Assembly: GCA_023456105.1 (NCBI GenBank)
Contig: JAEYAO010000113.1
Location: forward strand, 8,758 to 72,757
From: Pseudomonadota bacterium
GTDB lineage: Bacteria; Pseudomonadota; Alphaproteobacteria; Caulobacterales; Caulobacteraceae
DNA: 64,000 bases
Reading direction: 5' to 3'
Part shown: positions 9,940-19,064 of the stretch, in pieces
How the letters are laid out: each line of letters opens with the position of its first letter
How positions within the stretch are numbered: position 1 is the first letter of the stretch
Notes under the pieces: generated by a model
What the model was told of the DNA's origin: nothing
Database searches by the model: none
What the model saw: only the letters and a program-made list of their open reading frames with translations
Position numbers and translations under genes: made by a program

Positions 9940-11174
9940 TCCGCAACAATCGACACGGTTACCTGCTGCTGTACGGCCTGGCCTATGGCGGCGCGGTTTG
10001 CGCCTATGTGCCGCTGCTGACGCTGCTGTTGCCGCTGAAGGTCGAAAGCATCGCGGAGGCCGACGGCAAGGTGGCCCTGCTGAGCCTGGCCTCCATCGCG
10101 GGCGCCTTGGCGGCCAGCGTCAGCAACATCCTGGCCGGCATGATCAGCGACCGGTGGGCCGGACGGCCGTTCGGCAGGCGCGCGGTCGCCGCAGCGGGTT
10201 TGTCGGGCACGGCCTTGTCCTACGTCGCCCTGCATCTCGCTTCCAGCCCGGGCGAACTGGTGGCGGCGGTGGTTTTGTTCCAGGCGGCGTTGAACACCTT
10301 TCTCTCGCCGCTGATCGCCATCGCGGCGGACGAAACGGGTGACGACCAGAAGGGCGTGCTCGGCGGCGTCTATGGCGCAGCCTATCCTCTGGGCACGGTG
10401 GCGGCGGTGATGGTCACCTGGGCGCCGGACTGGAGCTGGGCGGCGCGGCTGTTCTGCACGCTTTCCTTGGTCACGGCTCTTGCGGCGCCCTTTCTGCTGG
10501 CCACACGCCGGCCGGCCGCCGCCGAGATCGTGGCGGCGCCGGCGCAAGCCGGACCTCACGGCTTCTGGCGATTGGGTGTGGTGGGGCTCTCGCGCCTTCT
10601 GGTGCAGGTGGCGGGCAATGTGCTGTTCGCCTTTATCCTGTTCTACTTCCAAAGCGTTGCGGAGCCCGGCGGTGCGGCCTCGGGCGAGTCCTTGGCCGGG
10701 CGCGTGGCCTGGATCACCGGCGTCGTGACCTTGGTGAGCGCCCCGGTTTCCGTGGCGATCGGCCGGCTGATCGACCGGCGTGGCCGCGGCGCGCGGGCCA
10801 GTCTGGCGGCGCTGGCGTGCGCCTGCGCGACGGGTCTGGCCGTCATGGGGCTGTGGCCGCAGTGGCCGACGGCGGTCGCCGGATACGCGCTTTTCGCCAT
10901 AGGCCTGGCTGCATTTCTGGCGATCCAGTCGGCCTACGCCATGCGCCTGCTGCTGTCGTCGGCGCACAGGGGACGCGATCTCGGGCTGCTGAACCTGACC
11001 AACACCCTGCCGGCGCTTCTCGGACCGGCGCTGACCTATCTGCTTGCGGCCGAAGGGCGGTTCGGGCCGCTTCTTCTGCTGCTGGCGCTGTTGTCGCTGG
11101 CGGCCGGAGGGCTGATGATGCTGGGCGCGGCGGCCCCACGCAGGCATGATCCGCAGCCAGGGAGCGGTCTCTAG
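9936..11174 (+). CDS. MFS transporter
   Basis: This is a 412-residue inner-membrane protein with about 12 hydrophobic segments in two halves. The loop after helix 2, DRWAGRPFGRRAVAAAG, resembles the G-x-x-x-D-R-x-G-R-R/K motif A of the major facilitator superfamily; a second motif A-like segment is IDRRGRGARASL in the C-terminal half. The ATG at 9936 gives MIRNNRHGYLLLYGLAYG, a sensible short N-terminus. It overlaps the end of the decayed LacI reading frame, and LacI genes are often paired with sugar permeases, so a sugar substrate is plausible but unproven. A drug or metabolite exporter is the alternative. Confidence 0.82.
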   Translation: MIRNNRHGYLLLYGLAYGGAVCAYVPLLTLLLPLKVESIAEADGKVALLSLASIAGALAASVSNILAGMISDRWAGRPFGRRAVAAAGLSGTALSYVALHLASSPGELVAAVVLFQAALNTFLSPLIAIAADETGDDQKGVLGGVYGAAYPLGTVAAVMVTWAPDWSWAARLFCTLSLVTALAAPFLLATRRPAAAEIVAAPAQAGPHGFWRLGVVGLSRLLVQVAGNVLFAFILFYFQSVAEPGGAASGESLAGRVAWITGVVTLVSAPVSVAIGRLIDRRGRGARASLAALACACATGLAVMGLWPQWPTAVAGYALFAIGLAAFLAIQSAYAMRLLLSSAHRGRDLGLLNLTNTLPALLGPALTYLLAAEGRFGPLLLLLALLSLAAGGLMMLGAAAPRRHDPQPGSGL

Positions 11175-11299
11175 CCCGGCGGGTGGACCGCGTCGCCCTC
11201 GTTCGACCGCCGAGGCGGCTTGTCTTCTCCGATCGCCTCGGCCAACCTTGTCGATAAGGTAAGCGTTCCAAAGAACGCCAATGCGTCGCAGGCGGGGGC

Positions 11300-12564
11300 A
11301 TGACGAACGCCGAACTCAGCGTCGCTTTTTTCCTGCAGATGGCGGTGATCATCGCCGCTTGCCGCGTGGTCGGCTGGGCGGCCAAGGCGTGGCTCGACCA
11401 GCCGCAGGTGTGGGAGAGATGATCGCCGGGGTGATCCTTGGGCCGTCGCTGTTCGGCCTGATGGCGCCCGAACTTCAGGCCGCGCTGTTTCCGGCCGAGT
11501 CGAGGTCGGTGCTGTTCGTCGGCGCACAGCTCGGCGTCGGGCTGTACATGTTCCTGGTGGGCCTCGGTTTTGAGCGTGATCATTTCAGAACCGCCGCGAG
11601 CAGCGCCGCGGCGGTCTCCGTGGCCGGAATGGCCGCCCCTTTTCTGGTGGCTGTCGCGCTGACGCCGTGGCTGATCGATATGGGCCTGTTTGGCGAGGAG
11701 GTGGTCACCTGGCAGGCCATGCTGTTCATGGGCGCGGCCATTTCCATCACCGCCTTTCCAATGCTGGCGCGGATCATCCATGAGCGGGGACTGAGCGGCA
11801 CGCCGATGGGCTCGCTGTCCCTGTCGGCGGGCGCCATCGACGACGCCGGCGCCTGGTGCGTGCTGGCGATCGTCCTGGCCAGCTTCGGGGGCGGCGCCAT
11901 GGTGGCGGTCAAGGCGATCTGCGGCGGGGCTGCGTTCGCGGCGTTCATGCTGACGGTCGGACCCCGGCTGCTGGCGCCGCTGGGGCGCCGGGTCGAACGC
12001 GAAGGCAAGGTCAGCGCGGGCGTCCTCGGCGTCATCCTGATCCTGTTCATGCTTTGCGCCTGGGTCATGGACGCCGTCGGCATTCACGCCGTGTTCGGCG
12101 GCTTCATCCTGGGCGTCGCCATGCCGCGCGGCCTGCTGACCCAGCAGGTCCGCGCTCAACTGGAGCCCTTCGCCGTGCTGGTGCTGCTGCCGATGTTCTT
12201 CACCTTCTCGGGCCTGAACACCCAGCTGACCATGGTCGACAACATCGGACTGCTCGGCGTGACCGCGCTGATTCTCGTCGGCTCCATCCTCGCCAAGGGC
12301 GGGGCCTGCTGGGCGGCCGCCCGTCTGACGGGTCAGGACAACCGGACCGCCATGGGCATCGGCGCGCTCATGAACGCGCGAGGCCTGATGGAGCTGATCA
12401 TCATCAACATCGGGCTTCAGCGGGGCATCATCAGCCCGGCGCTCTTCTCCATCCTGGTGCTGATGGCCATCGTGACCACCTTGATGGCCTCGCCCCTGTT
12501 CGAGCAGGTCTACGGCCGCAAGGCGCGCCGCGAGGGCCTGCTGATGGAGCGGGCGCCGGGATAA
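11300..12564 (+). pseudogene. Kef/CPA2-type cation:proton antiporter, interrupted by a one-base frameshift
   Basis: The protein would be a ~420-residue, 12-13 helix monovalent cation/H+ antiporter. The natural start is ATG 11300 (MTNAELSVAFFLQMAVIIAA, a first membrane helix). That frame reads on to DQPQVWER and stops at 11420-11422. The family motif QPxVVGEMIAGVILGPS is recovered if one base is inserted near 11409: the DNA has CAGGTGTGGGAGAG where CAG GTN GTG GGA GAG is expected. From 11410 to 12564 the second frame is intact and typical (FSGLNTQLTMVDN, GALMNARGLMELIIINIGL). It is either a genuine null allele or a sequencing error; the rest shows no decay. Confidence 0.8.
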
Positions 12565-12719
12565 ACCCGCCAGGAAGGCGGCTGACCTTGAAAGCCCCCA
12601 TGCGCGACCGAAACTTGCGGGTTTGGCGCATTGTGGGGCCGTCTTTGAAATGGGCGAGGGCGGCGGATGCCGCTATGGTCGCCGCAATCACCGAGAACCG
12701 GGATCAAGGAAACGCCTGC

Positions 12720-14222
12720 ATGCGAGACATCCGCCACTTCATCGACGGCTCGGCCTTTGACGGCTCAAGCGGTCGGTTCTCGGACGTGTTCGATCCGAAC
12801 AGCGGCGAGGTTCAGGCCCGCGTGCAACTGGCGACCGCCGGCGAAGTCGATCGTGCGGTCCAGGCGGCGCAGAACGCCTTTGAAGGTTGGGCCTCCACCA
12901 ATCCGCAGCGCCGCGCGCGGGTCATGTTCGAGTTCAAGCGCCTGGTCGAGGCGAACATGAACGAGCTGGCCGAGTTGCTGTCGGGCGAGCACGGTAAGGT
13001 CATCGCGGACTCGAAGGGCGACATCCAGCGGGGGCTGGAGGTGATCGAATTCGCCTGCGGCATCCCCCACGCGCTGAAGGGCGAATATACGCAGGGCGCC
13101 GGTCCCGGCATCGACGTCTACTCCATGCGCCAGCCGCTGGGCGTGGTGGCCGGCATCACCCCGTTCAACTTTCCCGCCATGATCCCGATGTGGATGTTCG
13201 GCGTGGCCATCGCGGTCGGCAACACCTTTGTGCTGAAGCCGTCGGAGCGCGATCCGTCCGTGCCCATCCGCCTGGCCGAACTGATGCTGGAGGCGGGCGC
13301 GCCCAACGGCGTGCTGAACGTGGTGCACGGCGACAAAACGGCCGTGGACGCCATCCTGACCCATCCGCTGGTGCACGCCGTCAGCTTCGTCGGCTCGTCC
13401 GACATCGCCCACTACGTCTATCAGACGGGCGCGGCCAACCATAAGCGCGTGCAGGCCATGGGCGGCGCCAAGAACCACGGCATCGTCCTGCCCGACGCCG
13501 ACATGGACCAGGTGGTCAAGGATCTGGCGGGCGCCGCCTTCGGATCGGCCGGCGAGCGCTGCATGGCCCTGCCCGTGGTGGTGCCGGTCGGCGACAAGAC
13601 CGCCGAGACCTTGCGCGAACGCATGGTGGCCGAGATCGACAGTCTGCGCGTCGGCGTCTCCACGGACGATCAGGCGCACTACGGCCCCGTCGTCACCGCC
13701 CAGCACAAGGCCCGCGTCGAAGGCTGGATCGCCAAGGGCGTCGAGGAAGGCGCCGAACTGGTGGTCGATGGCCGCAACTTCAGCCTTCAGGGCCACGAGA
13801 ACGGCTACTTCGTCGGCCCCTCGCTGTTCGACCGCGTCACGCCGGACATGAGCAGCTATCAGGAGGAGATCTTCGGCCCGGTGCTGCAGATCGTGCGCGC
13901 CCAGTCGTTCGAGGAGGCGCTGTCGCTGCCTTCCAAGCACCAGTACGGCAACGGCGTGGCCATCTTCACCCAGAACGGCCGCGCGGCCCGCGACTTCGCC
14001 GCCCGCGTCAACGTCGGCATGGTGGGCATCAACGTGCCGATTCCGGTGCCGGTCGCCTATCACACCTTTGGCGGGTGGAAGCGCTCGGCCTTTGGCGACA
14101 TCAACCAGCACGGCATGGAGGGCGTCCGCTTCTGGACCAAGACCAAGACCGTCACCGCCCGCTGGCCCGACAGCGCGCTGGAGCACGCCGACAGCTCCTT
14201 CGTCATTCCGACGATGCGCTGA
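12720..14222 (+). CDS. mmsA: Methylmalonate-semialdehyde dehydrogenase (CoA-acylating)
   Basis: This enzyme oxidises methylmalonate semialdehyde to propionyl-CoA, the last step of valine degradation, with NAD and CoA. The 500-residue aldehyde dehydrogenase is of normal length. The catalytic cysteine is C281 in GSAGERCMALPV, a form specific to MmsA rather than ordinary ALDHs. The start ATG 12720 gives MRDIRHFIDGSAFDGSSG and has AAGGA about 10 bases upstream. A longer frame exists but does not look like protein of this family. It heads a cluster with acyl-CoA dehydrogenase, hydroxyisobutyryl-CoA hydrolase, mmsB and a hydratase. Confidence 0.96.
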   Translation: MRDIRHFIDGSAFDGSSGRFSDVFDPNSGEVQARVQLATAGEVDRAVQAAQNAFEGWASTNPQRRARVMFEFKRLVEANMNELAELLSGEHGKVIADSKGDIQRGLEVIEFACGIPHALKGEYTQGAGPGIDVYSMRQPLGVVAGITPFNFPAMIPMWMFGVAIAVGNTFVLKPSERDPSVPIRLAELMLEAGAPNGVLNVVHGDKTAVDAILTHPLVHAVSFVGSSDIAHYVYQTGAANHKRVQAMGGAKNHGIVLPDADMDQVVKDLAGAAFGSAGERCMALPVVVPVGDKTAETLRERMVAEIDSLRVGVSTDDQAHYGPVVTAQHKARVEGWIAKGVEEGAELVVDGRNFSLQGHENGYFVGPSLFDRVTPDMSSYQEEIFGPVLQIVRAQSFEEALSLPSKHQYGNGVAIFTQNGRAARDFAARVNVGMVGINVPIPVPVAYHTFGGWKRSAFGDINQHGMEGVRFWTKTKTVTARWPDSALEHADSSFVIPTMR

Positions 14223-14233
14223 GGAGGGCGGCC

Positions 14234-15373
14234 ATGGACTTCGCCCTTTCCGAAGATCAGCGCGCGATCCAGGAGGCGGCGCGCGCCTTTTCCGACGCTG
14301 AGTTGGCGCCGAACTCGGCCCGCTGGGACGAGGACAAGCACTTTCCCGTCGACGTCATGCGGCGCGCTGCCGAGATGGGCTTTTGCGGCATCTACGCCGC
14401 CGAAGAGCATGGCGGCATGTCGCTGGGCCGAGTCGAGGCGGCTCTGATCTTCGAGGAGCTGTCGCGCGGCGACGTGACTACGGCGGCGTTTCTGTCGATC
14501 CACAACATGGTCACCTGGGTGATCGACCGCTTCGGCGCGGAAGAGCTGCGGACGCGGCTCGTGCCGTCCTTGGTCACCATGGACAAGATCGCCAGTTACT
14601 GCCTGACCGAGCCCGGCTCCGGGTCGGATGCGGCGGCGCTGCGGACCACGGCGGTCCGCGACGGCGACCACTATGTGCTGAACGGCTCCAAGGCCTTCAT
14701 CTCGGGCGCGGGCGTATCGGACGTCTATGTCGTCATGGTGCGCACGGGCGGCGAGGGCCCCAAGGGGATCAGCGCCGTGGTGGTCGAAAAGGACACGCCC
14801 GGCCTGTCCTTCGGCGCCAACGAAAAGAAGATGGGCTGGAACGCCCAGCCCACCGCCATTGTCCAGTTCGACGACTGCCGCGTGCCGGTCGGCAATCTGG
14901 TGGGCGAGGAGGGCGCCGGCTTCCGCTACGCCATGAGTGGACTGGACGGCGGACGGTTGAACATCGCCGCCTGCTCGCTGGGCGGTGCGCGGCTGGCGAT
15001 GGAGACGGCGCAGGCCTATGTCGCCACGCGCAAACAGTTCGGCCGGCCGATCGGCGAGTTACAGGCGCTGCAGTTCCGCCTGGCCGACATGGCGACGGAC
15101 CTGGAGGCGGCGCGGCTGATGGTGCTGCGGGGTGCCTGGGCGATCGACAACGATCATCCGGAGAAGACCAAGTGGTGCGCCATGGCCAAGCGCATGGCCA
15201 CCGACGCCTGTTTCCAGATCGCCGACGAGGCGCTGCAGTTGCACGGCGGTTACGGCTACCTCAAGGATTATCCGCTGGAGCGCATCGTGCGCGATCTGCG
15301 CGTCCACCGCATTCTGGAAGGCACCAACGAGGTCATGCGCATGATCGTGGCGCGGGAGCTGGCCAAGGGATGA
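14234..15373 (+). CDS. Acyl-CoA dehydrogenase, probably isobutyryl-CoA dehydrogenase
   Basis: This is a 379-residue FAD flavoenzyme of the acyl-CoA dehydrogenase family. The signatures are CLTEPGSGSDAAALRT (flavin/substrate loop), RKQFGRPIGELQALQF, and the C-terminal LQLHGGYGYLKDYPLERIVRD followed by ILEGTNEVMR, which holds the usual catalytic Glu. In this operon its likely job is to convert isobutyryl-CoA to methacrylyl-CoA. The start ATG 14234 is preceded by GGAGG 12 bases after the mmsA stop. It overlaps the next gene by 4 bases. Short branched-chain specificity is inferred from context; a broader acyl-CoA range is possible. Confidence 0.92.
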   Translation: MDFALSEDQRAIQEAARAFSDAELAPNSARWDEDKHFPVDVMRRAAEMGFCGIYAAEEHGGMSLGRVEAALIFEELSRGDVTTAAFLSIHNMVTWVIDRFGAEELRTRLVPSLVTMDKIASYCLTEPGSGSDAAALRTTAVRDGDHYVLNGSKAFISGAGVSDVYVVMVRTGGEGPKGISAVVVEKDTPGLSFGANEKKMGWNAQPTAIVQFDDCRVPVGNLVGEEGAGFRYAMSGLDGGRLNIAACSLGGARLAMETAQAYVATRKQFGRPIGELQALQFRLADMATDLEAARLMVLRGAWAIDNDHPEKTKWCAMAKRMATDACFQIADEALQLHGGYGYLKDYPLERIVRDLRVHRILEGTNEVMRMIVARELAKG

Positions 15374-16443
15374 GCGAAGCGGAAGTCCTGACGCGGGTCG
15401 AGAACGGGCTCGGCCGCATCACCCTGAACCGACCCAAGGCGATCCATGCGCTGAACCGGTCGATGTGCGAGATCATGACGGAGGCGCTGCTTGCGTGGCG
15501 TTCCGATCCCTCCGTCTCCTCCATACTCATCGACCACTCCGGCGAGCGCGGCTTCTGCGCGGGCGGCGACATCCGCATGATCGCCGAGAGCGGAGCGGGG
15601 GATGCGTCGGAGGCCAAGACCTTCTTCCTGGCCGAGTACCGGCTGAACCACCTGCTGTTCGAATACCCGAAGCCGATCACGGCGATCGTGGACGGCATCG
15701 TCATGGGCGGAGGGGTCGGCGTCTCGGAGCCCGCGGACGTCCGGATCGCGACCGAGCGGACCACCTACGCCATGCCCGAAACCGGCATCGGCCTGTTTCC
15801 CGACGTGGGCGGCGGATGGTTCCTGCCGCGCCTGCCGGGCCAGACCGGCGTGTGGCTGGCGCTGACGGGGGCGCGGCTGAAGGCGGTGGATACGGTCGCG
15901 CTGGGGATTCACACCCACTTCATGACGGCGGAAGGCTTGGCCGGTTTCAAGGGTGACCTGGCCGCAGCGCCAGGCGATCCACGGGCGATCGCCGATGCGC
16001 ACGCAACGCAGCCCGGGCCGTCGCCGCTGGCGGCTCATCGAGAAGCCATCGACCGGCTGTTCGCCTTCGACACGGTGGAGGAGATCTTCGCCGCCCTGGA
16101 GGCGGACGGGTCGGAGTGGGCGCTGGCGCAACGGGCCGTCCTCAGGACCAAGTCGCCGCAGTCGCTGAAGATCACGCTGCGCCAGCTTCGCACAGGCGCG
16201 ACGCTTGCGACCTTCGCCGACAACATGGCGATGGAATATGCGCTGGGCGGCCGCGTGGTGCGCACGCACGATTTCCAGGAAGGCGTCCGGGCCGTGATCG
16301 TCGACAAGGACAACGCCCCCAGGTGGTCGCCCGGCCGGATCGAGGAGGTGTCCGACACCGATCTGGACGCCCTGTTCGCGCCGCTGCCGGAGACCGAGGT
16401 CTGGACGCCGCTTGCGTCCGACGCCGGTTCAACGCGTAGCTAG
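15370..16443 (+). CDS. 3-hydroxyisobutyryl-CoA hydrolase
   Basis: This crotonase-fold thioesterase of 357 residues is longer than an ordinary enoyl-CoA hydratase (about 260) and matches HIBCH. Seen motifs: GERGFCAGGDIRMIAE (oxyanion hole), DGIVMGGGVGV, and MPETGIGLFPDVGGGWFLPR, which is diagnostic of the hydrolase subfamily. It releases free 3-hydroxyisobutyrate from its CoA ester in valine breakdown, giving the substrate of mmsB. The ATG overlaps the preceding TGA, so it is translationally coupled to the dehydrogenase. Confidence 0.93.
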   Translation: MSEAEVLTRVENGLGRITLNRPKAIHALNRSMCEIMTEALLAWRSDPSVSSILIDHSGERGFCAGGDIRMIAESGAGDASEAKTFFLAEYRLNHLLFEYPKPITAIVDGIVMGGGVGVSEPADVRIATERTTYAMPETGIGLFPDVGGGWFLPRLPGQTGVWLALTGARLKAVDTVALGIHTHFMTAEGLAGFKGDLAAAPGDPRAIADAHATQPGPSPLAAHREAIDRLFAFDTVEEIFAALEADGSEWALAQRAVLRTKSPQSLKITLRQLRTGATLATFADNMAMEYALGGRVVRTHDFQEGVRAVIVDKDNAPRWSPGRIEEVSDTDLDALFAPLPETEVWTPLASDAGSTRS

Positions 16444-16467
16444 GCCGAACCATCTGGAGGGACACCA

Positions 16468-17223
16468 ATGCTGAAGCCGCTTCTTCTCGCCGCCGCCTGC
16501 GCCGCCGTGCTTTCGGGCTGCGCCACGTCAAGCATGACCGAACCGACCCCGGCCATGACCGCCGCCTATGCCGCCGCCGTCGCCGACACCCGGCGGCCGG
16601 CCGAAGAGGTCGCGCGCGATCCGCTGCGGCATCCGATGGAGATGCTGGCTTTCGCTCAGGTGCAGGCGGGCGACCGCATAGCCGACATCCGACCGGGCGC
16701 GGGCTACTTCACCCGCCTGTTCGCCGAGGTGGCGGGCGCCGGCGGCAAGGTCTACGCCTTTGTGCCCAACCGGACGGCGGCGCGCGAGAATGCGCCGGCT
16801 GACGCTCTGGTTGCGGCCTATCCGAACGTCGTCCGGGTGAACGGCGACCTGGACGCCATGCGGTTCGAGCAGCCGCTGGACCTCGTCTTCATGAGCCAGG
16901 AGTATCACGACTTCCACATCCCGGGCTTCGGCGTGGATGTGGCGCGGATGAACCGGGCGGTGTTCGACGCCCTGAAGCCGGGCGGTCTGTTCGTCGTCAT
17001 CGACCACGCGGGCGCGGCGGGCACAGGGATCAGCCAGGTCCAGAGCCTGCACCGGATCGAGGGCGCGCAGCTGCGCCGCGAGATCGAGGCCGCCGGCTTT
17101 GTCTTCGACGGCGAAAGCACGGCCGTGGCCAATCCAGCGGACGACCGCACGCTGAACGTCTTCGACGAGGCGATCCGCGGCCGCACCGACCAGTTCGTCT
17201 ATCGGTTCCGCAAGCCGGGATAA
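16468..17223 (+). CDS. Methyltransferase-like lipoprotein (COG4798-like)
   Basis: This is a 251-residue protein with a lipoprotein signal, MLKPLLLAAACAAVLSGC, and lipidation at C18. The rest resembles a class I methyltransferase: residues ~65-85 read GDRIADIRPGAGYFTRLFAE in place of the standard E/DxGxGxG motif I, followed by VFMSQEYHDFHIPG and ALKPGGLFVVIDHA. Exported proteins of this type are recognised as predicted methyltransferases, but an envelope location has no obvious SAM supply, so catalysis is uncertain. It lies inside the valine operon between the hydrolase and mmsB with short gaps (24 and 38 bases). Its role there is unknown. Confidence 0.75.
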   Translation: MLKPLLLAAACAAVLSGCATSSMTEPTPAMTAAYAAAVADTRRPAEEVARDPLRHPMEMLAFAQVQAGDRIADIRPGAGYFTRLFAEVAGAGGKVYAFVPNRTAARENAPADALVAAYPNVVRVNGDLDAMRFEQPLDLVFMSQEYHDFHIPGFGVDVARMNRAVFDALKPGGLFVVIDHAGAAGTGISQVQSLHRIEGAQLRREIEAAGFVFDGESTAVANPADDRTLNVFDEAIRGRTDQFVYRFRKPG

Positions 17224-17261
17224 ACGCCGGCAGGATCAAGGGAAAAAGAGGAAACACCGGC

Positions 17262-18167
17262 ATGACACGCATCGCCTTTATCGGCCTGGGCAACATGGGC
17301 GGCGGCATGGCCGCGAACCAGGCCAAGGTTGGTCACCAGGTCTCGGCCTTCGACCTTTCGGAAGCCGCCCTGGATCGGGCGGCCGGGGCCGGCTGCACGC
17401 GGGCGTCCTCGGTGGCCGAGGCGGTGCGCGACGCGGAGGTGGTCATCACCATGCTGCCCGCCGGCCCGCATGTGCACCAGGTCTACGCCGAGCAGATCAT
17501 CGGCGCGGCGCCGACGTCGGCGCTGCTGCTCGACTGCTCCACCATAGACGTGGAGACGGCGCGCAAGGTGGCCGCCCTGGCTAAGGACGCAGGCTACGCC
17601 TTTGCGGACGCTCCCGTGTCCGGCGGGACGGCGGCGGCGGATGCGGGCACTCTGGCCTTCATGGTCGGCTGTGACGACAGCGACTTCGCCCGCGTCGAGG
17701 CGGCGCTGGAGCCGATGAGCCGCATCACCATCCGCGCCGGCGACCACGGCGCGGGTCAGGCGGCCAAGATCTGCAACAACATGCTGCTGGGCATCTCCAT
17801 GCTGGGGACCTGCGAGGCCGTCGCCCTGGCCGAGAAGTTGGGGCTGGATCCCGAACGCTTCTTCGAGATCGCGTCGAAATCGTCGGGCCAGTGCTGGAGC
17901 GTGACCAGCTACTATCCCTGGCCGGGCCCGGTGCCGACCGCGCCGTCGAACCGCGACTATCAGGGCGGCTTCGCCTCCAACATGATGCTGAAGGACCTGA
18001 AGCTGGCGCAGGAGGCGGCGGCTAGGGCCAACGCCGCCACGCCGCTGGGCGCCCAGTCGGAGGCCCTTTATGCGATGTTCGCCGGCCTGGGCCACGGCGG
18101 GCGTGATTTCTCGGCCGTGCTGCAGCTGCTGCGCGGCCGACTGGCTGATCTGGAGACTTCGGCGTGA
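17262..18167 (+). CDS. mmsB: 3-hydroxyisobutyrate dehydrogenase
   Basis: This NAD-dependent enzyme oxidises 3-hydroxyisobutyrate to methylmalonate semialdehyde, the substrate of the mmsA product in the same cluster. Its 301 residues are the usual length. The N-terminal Rossmann motif is FIGLGNMGGGMAANQAK, the substrate-binding motif is DAPVSGGTAAADAGTL, and the catalytic lysine lies in GAGQAAKICNNMLLG. The next gene starts with GTG overlapping its TGA by 4 bases. Confidence 0.96.
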   Translation: MTRIAFIGLGNMGGGMAANQAKVGHQVSAFDLSEAALDRAAGAGCTRASSVAEAVRDAEVVITMLPAGPHVHQVYAEQIIGAAPTSALLLDCSTIDVETARKVAALAKDAGYAFADAPVSGGTAAADAGTLAFMVGCDDSDFARVEAALEPMSRITIRAGDHGAGQAAKICNNMLLGISMLGTCEAVALAEKLGLDPERFFEIASKSSGQCWSVTSYYPWPGPVPTAPSNRDYQGGFASNMMLKDLKLAQEAAARANAATPLGAQSEALYAMFAGLGHGGRDFSAVLQLLRGRLADLETSA

Positions 18168-18949
18168 GCGACACCTATTCGACCCTGCTGATCGAACGCC
18201 GCGACGAGGGCTATGTCATCGTCACCCTGAACCGCCCGGAGGCGCTGAATGCGCTGAACTCGACCTTGTTCGGCGAGTTGGCGGCGTTTCTCGACAGCGT
18301 AGAGGCGGACGATGCGGTGCGATGTCTGGTGCTGACGGGCTCAGCCAAGGCGTTTGCGGCCGGCGCCGACATCAAGGAGATGGCGGACCAGTCCTACGCC
18401 GACATGTTCAAGGGCAACTTCTTCGCCCTGGGCCACGACCGGATCACCCGATTCAGGAAGCCGATCATCGCGGCGGTGTCGGGCTATGCGCTGGGCGGCG
18501 GGTGCGAGCTGGCGATGCTGTGCGACTTCATCATCGCCTCCGAGACCGCCAAATTCGGCCAGCCGGAGATCAACCTGGGCGTGGCGCCCGGCATCGGCGG
18601 ATCGCAGCGGCTGACGCGGCTGGTCGGCAAGTCCAAGGCCATGGACATGGTCCTGACCGGCCGGATGATCGACGCGGTCGAGGCCCAGCGGGCCGGGCTG
18701 GTCAGCCGGGTCGTGGCCCCGGACGCCCTGCTGGACGAGGCCTGCGCCGCGGCCGCCAAGATCGCGGGGCAGAGCCCGCTGGCGGTGATGATGAACAAGG
18801 AAATGGTCAACGTCGCGCTGGAGACCACGCTGGCGGAGGGCGTTCGGTTCGAACGGCGCCTGTTCCACTCCCTGTTCGCCTTCGAGGATCAGAAGGAGGG
18901 CATGGCCGCCTTCGTGGACAAGCGGAAGCCCCGGTTCACCGGCCGCTGA
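18164..18949 (+). CDS. Enoyl-CoA hydratase
   Basis: This 261-residue crotonase hydrates enoyl-CoA; in this cluster it probably turns methacrylyl-CoA into 3-hydroxyisobutyryl-CoA, completing the route from isobutyryl-CoA. Both catalytic glutamates of rat crotonase (E144, E164) are kept: in ALGGGCELAMLCD and in FGQPEINLGVAPGIGG. The oxyanion segment is AFAAGADIKEM. The start is GTG at 18164 overlapping the mmsB stop. A hairpin follows at 18971, suggesting the end of the operon. Use on straight-chain enoyl-CoAs is also possible. Confidence 0.93.
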   Translation: MSDTYSTLLIERRDEGYVIVTLNRPEALNALNSTLFGELAAFLDSVEADDAVRCLVLTGSAKAFAAGADIKEMADQSYADMFKGNFFALGHDRITRFRKPIIAAVSGYALGGGCELAMLCDFIIASETAKFGQPEINLGVAPGIGGSQRLTRLVGKSKAMDMVLTGRMIDAVEAQRAGLVSRVVAPDALLDEACAAAAKIAGQSPLAVMMNKEMVNVALETTLAEGVRFERRLFHSLFAFEDQKEGMAAFVDKRKPRFTGR

Positions 18950-18970
18950 CCGCTCGCCGGAACGAGCAGG

Positions 18971-19002
18971 GGCGCGGGTCGTTTCAAGGCCGAACCCGCG
19001 CC
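18971..19002 (+). terminator. Hairpin after the valine degradation cluster
   Basis: GGCGCGGGT (18971-18979) pairs with ACCCGCGCC (18994-19002) across a 14-base loop, followed by only two T residues. It lies 21 bases after the last gene of the cluster and before the next promoter. It is a plausible operon end with a weak T-tract. Confidence 0.5.
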
Positions 19003-19064
19003 TTGATCCGGCCTGAAAGCCCGGCAGAAATGCAGCGGTGATGATCCTCCTTTCGCGGGCGACG

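Noticed and set aside
11400..11425. Programmed ribosomal frameshift in the antiporter
   Set aside because: There is no slippery heptamer followed by a strong stem, and antiporters of this family are not known to use recoding; a mutation or sequencing error is simpler.
12567..12581. CCGCC-N5-GGCGG hairpin after the antiporter as a terminator
   Set aside because: Only a 5-bp stem with no T-run; too weak to call.
12765..14186. Long open frame (473 codons) on the minus strand opposite mmsA
   Set aside because: It is a shadow of a high-GC gene; the translation is rich in His, Gly, Arg and Asp with no domain, while the plus-strand frame is a clear MmsA.
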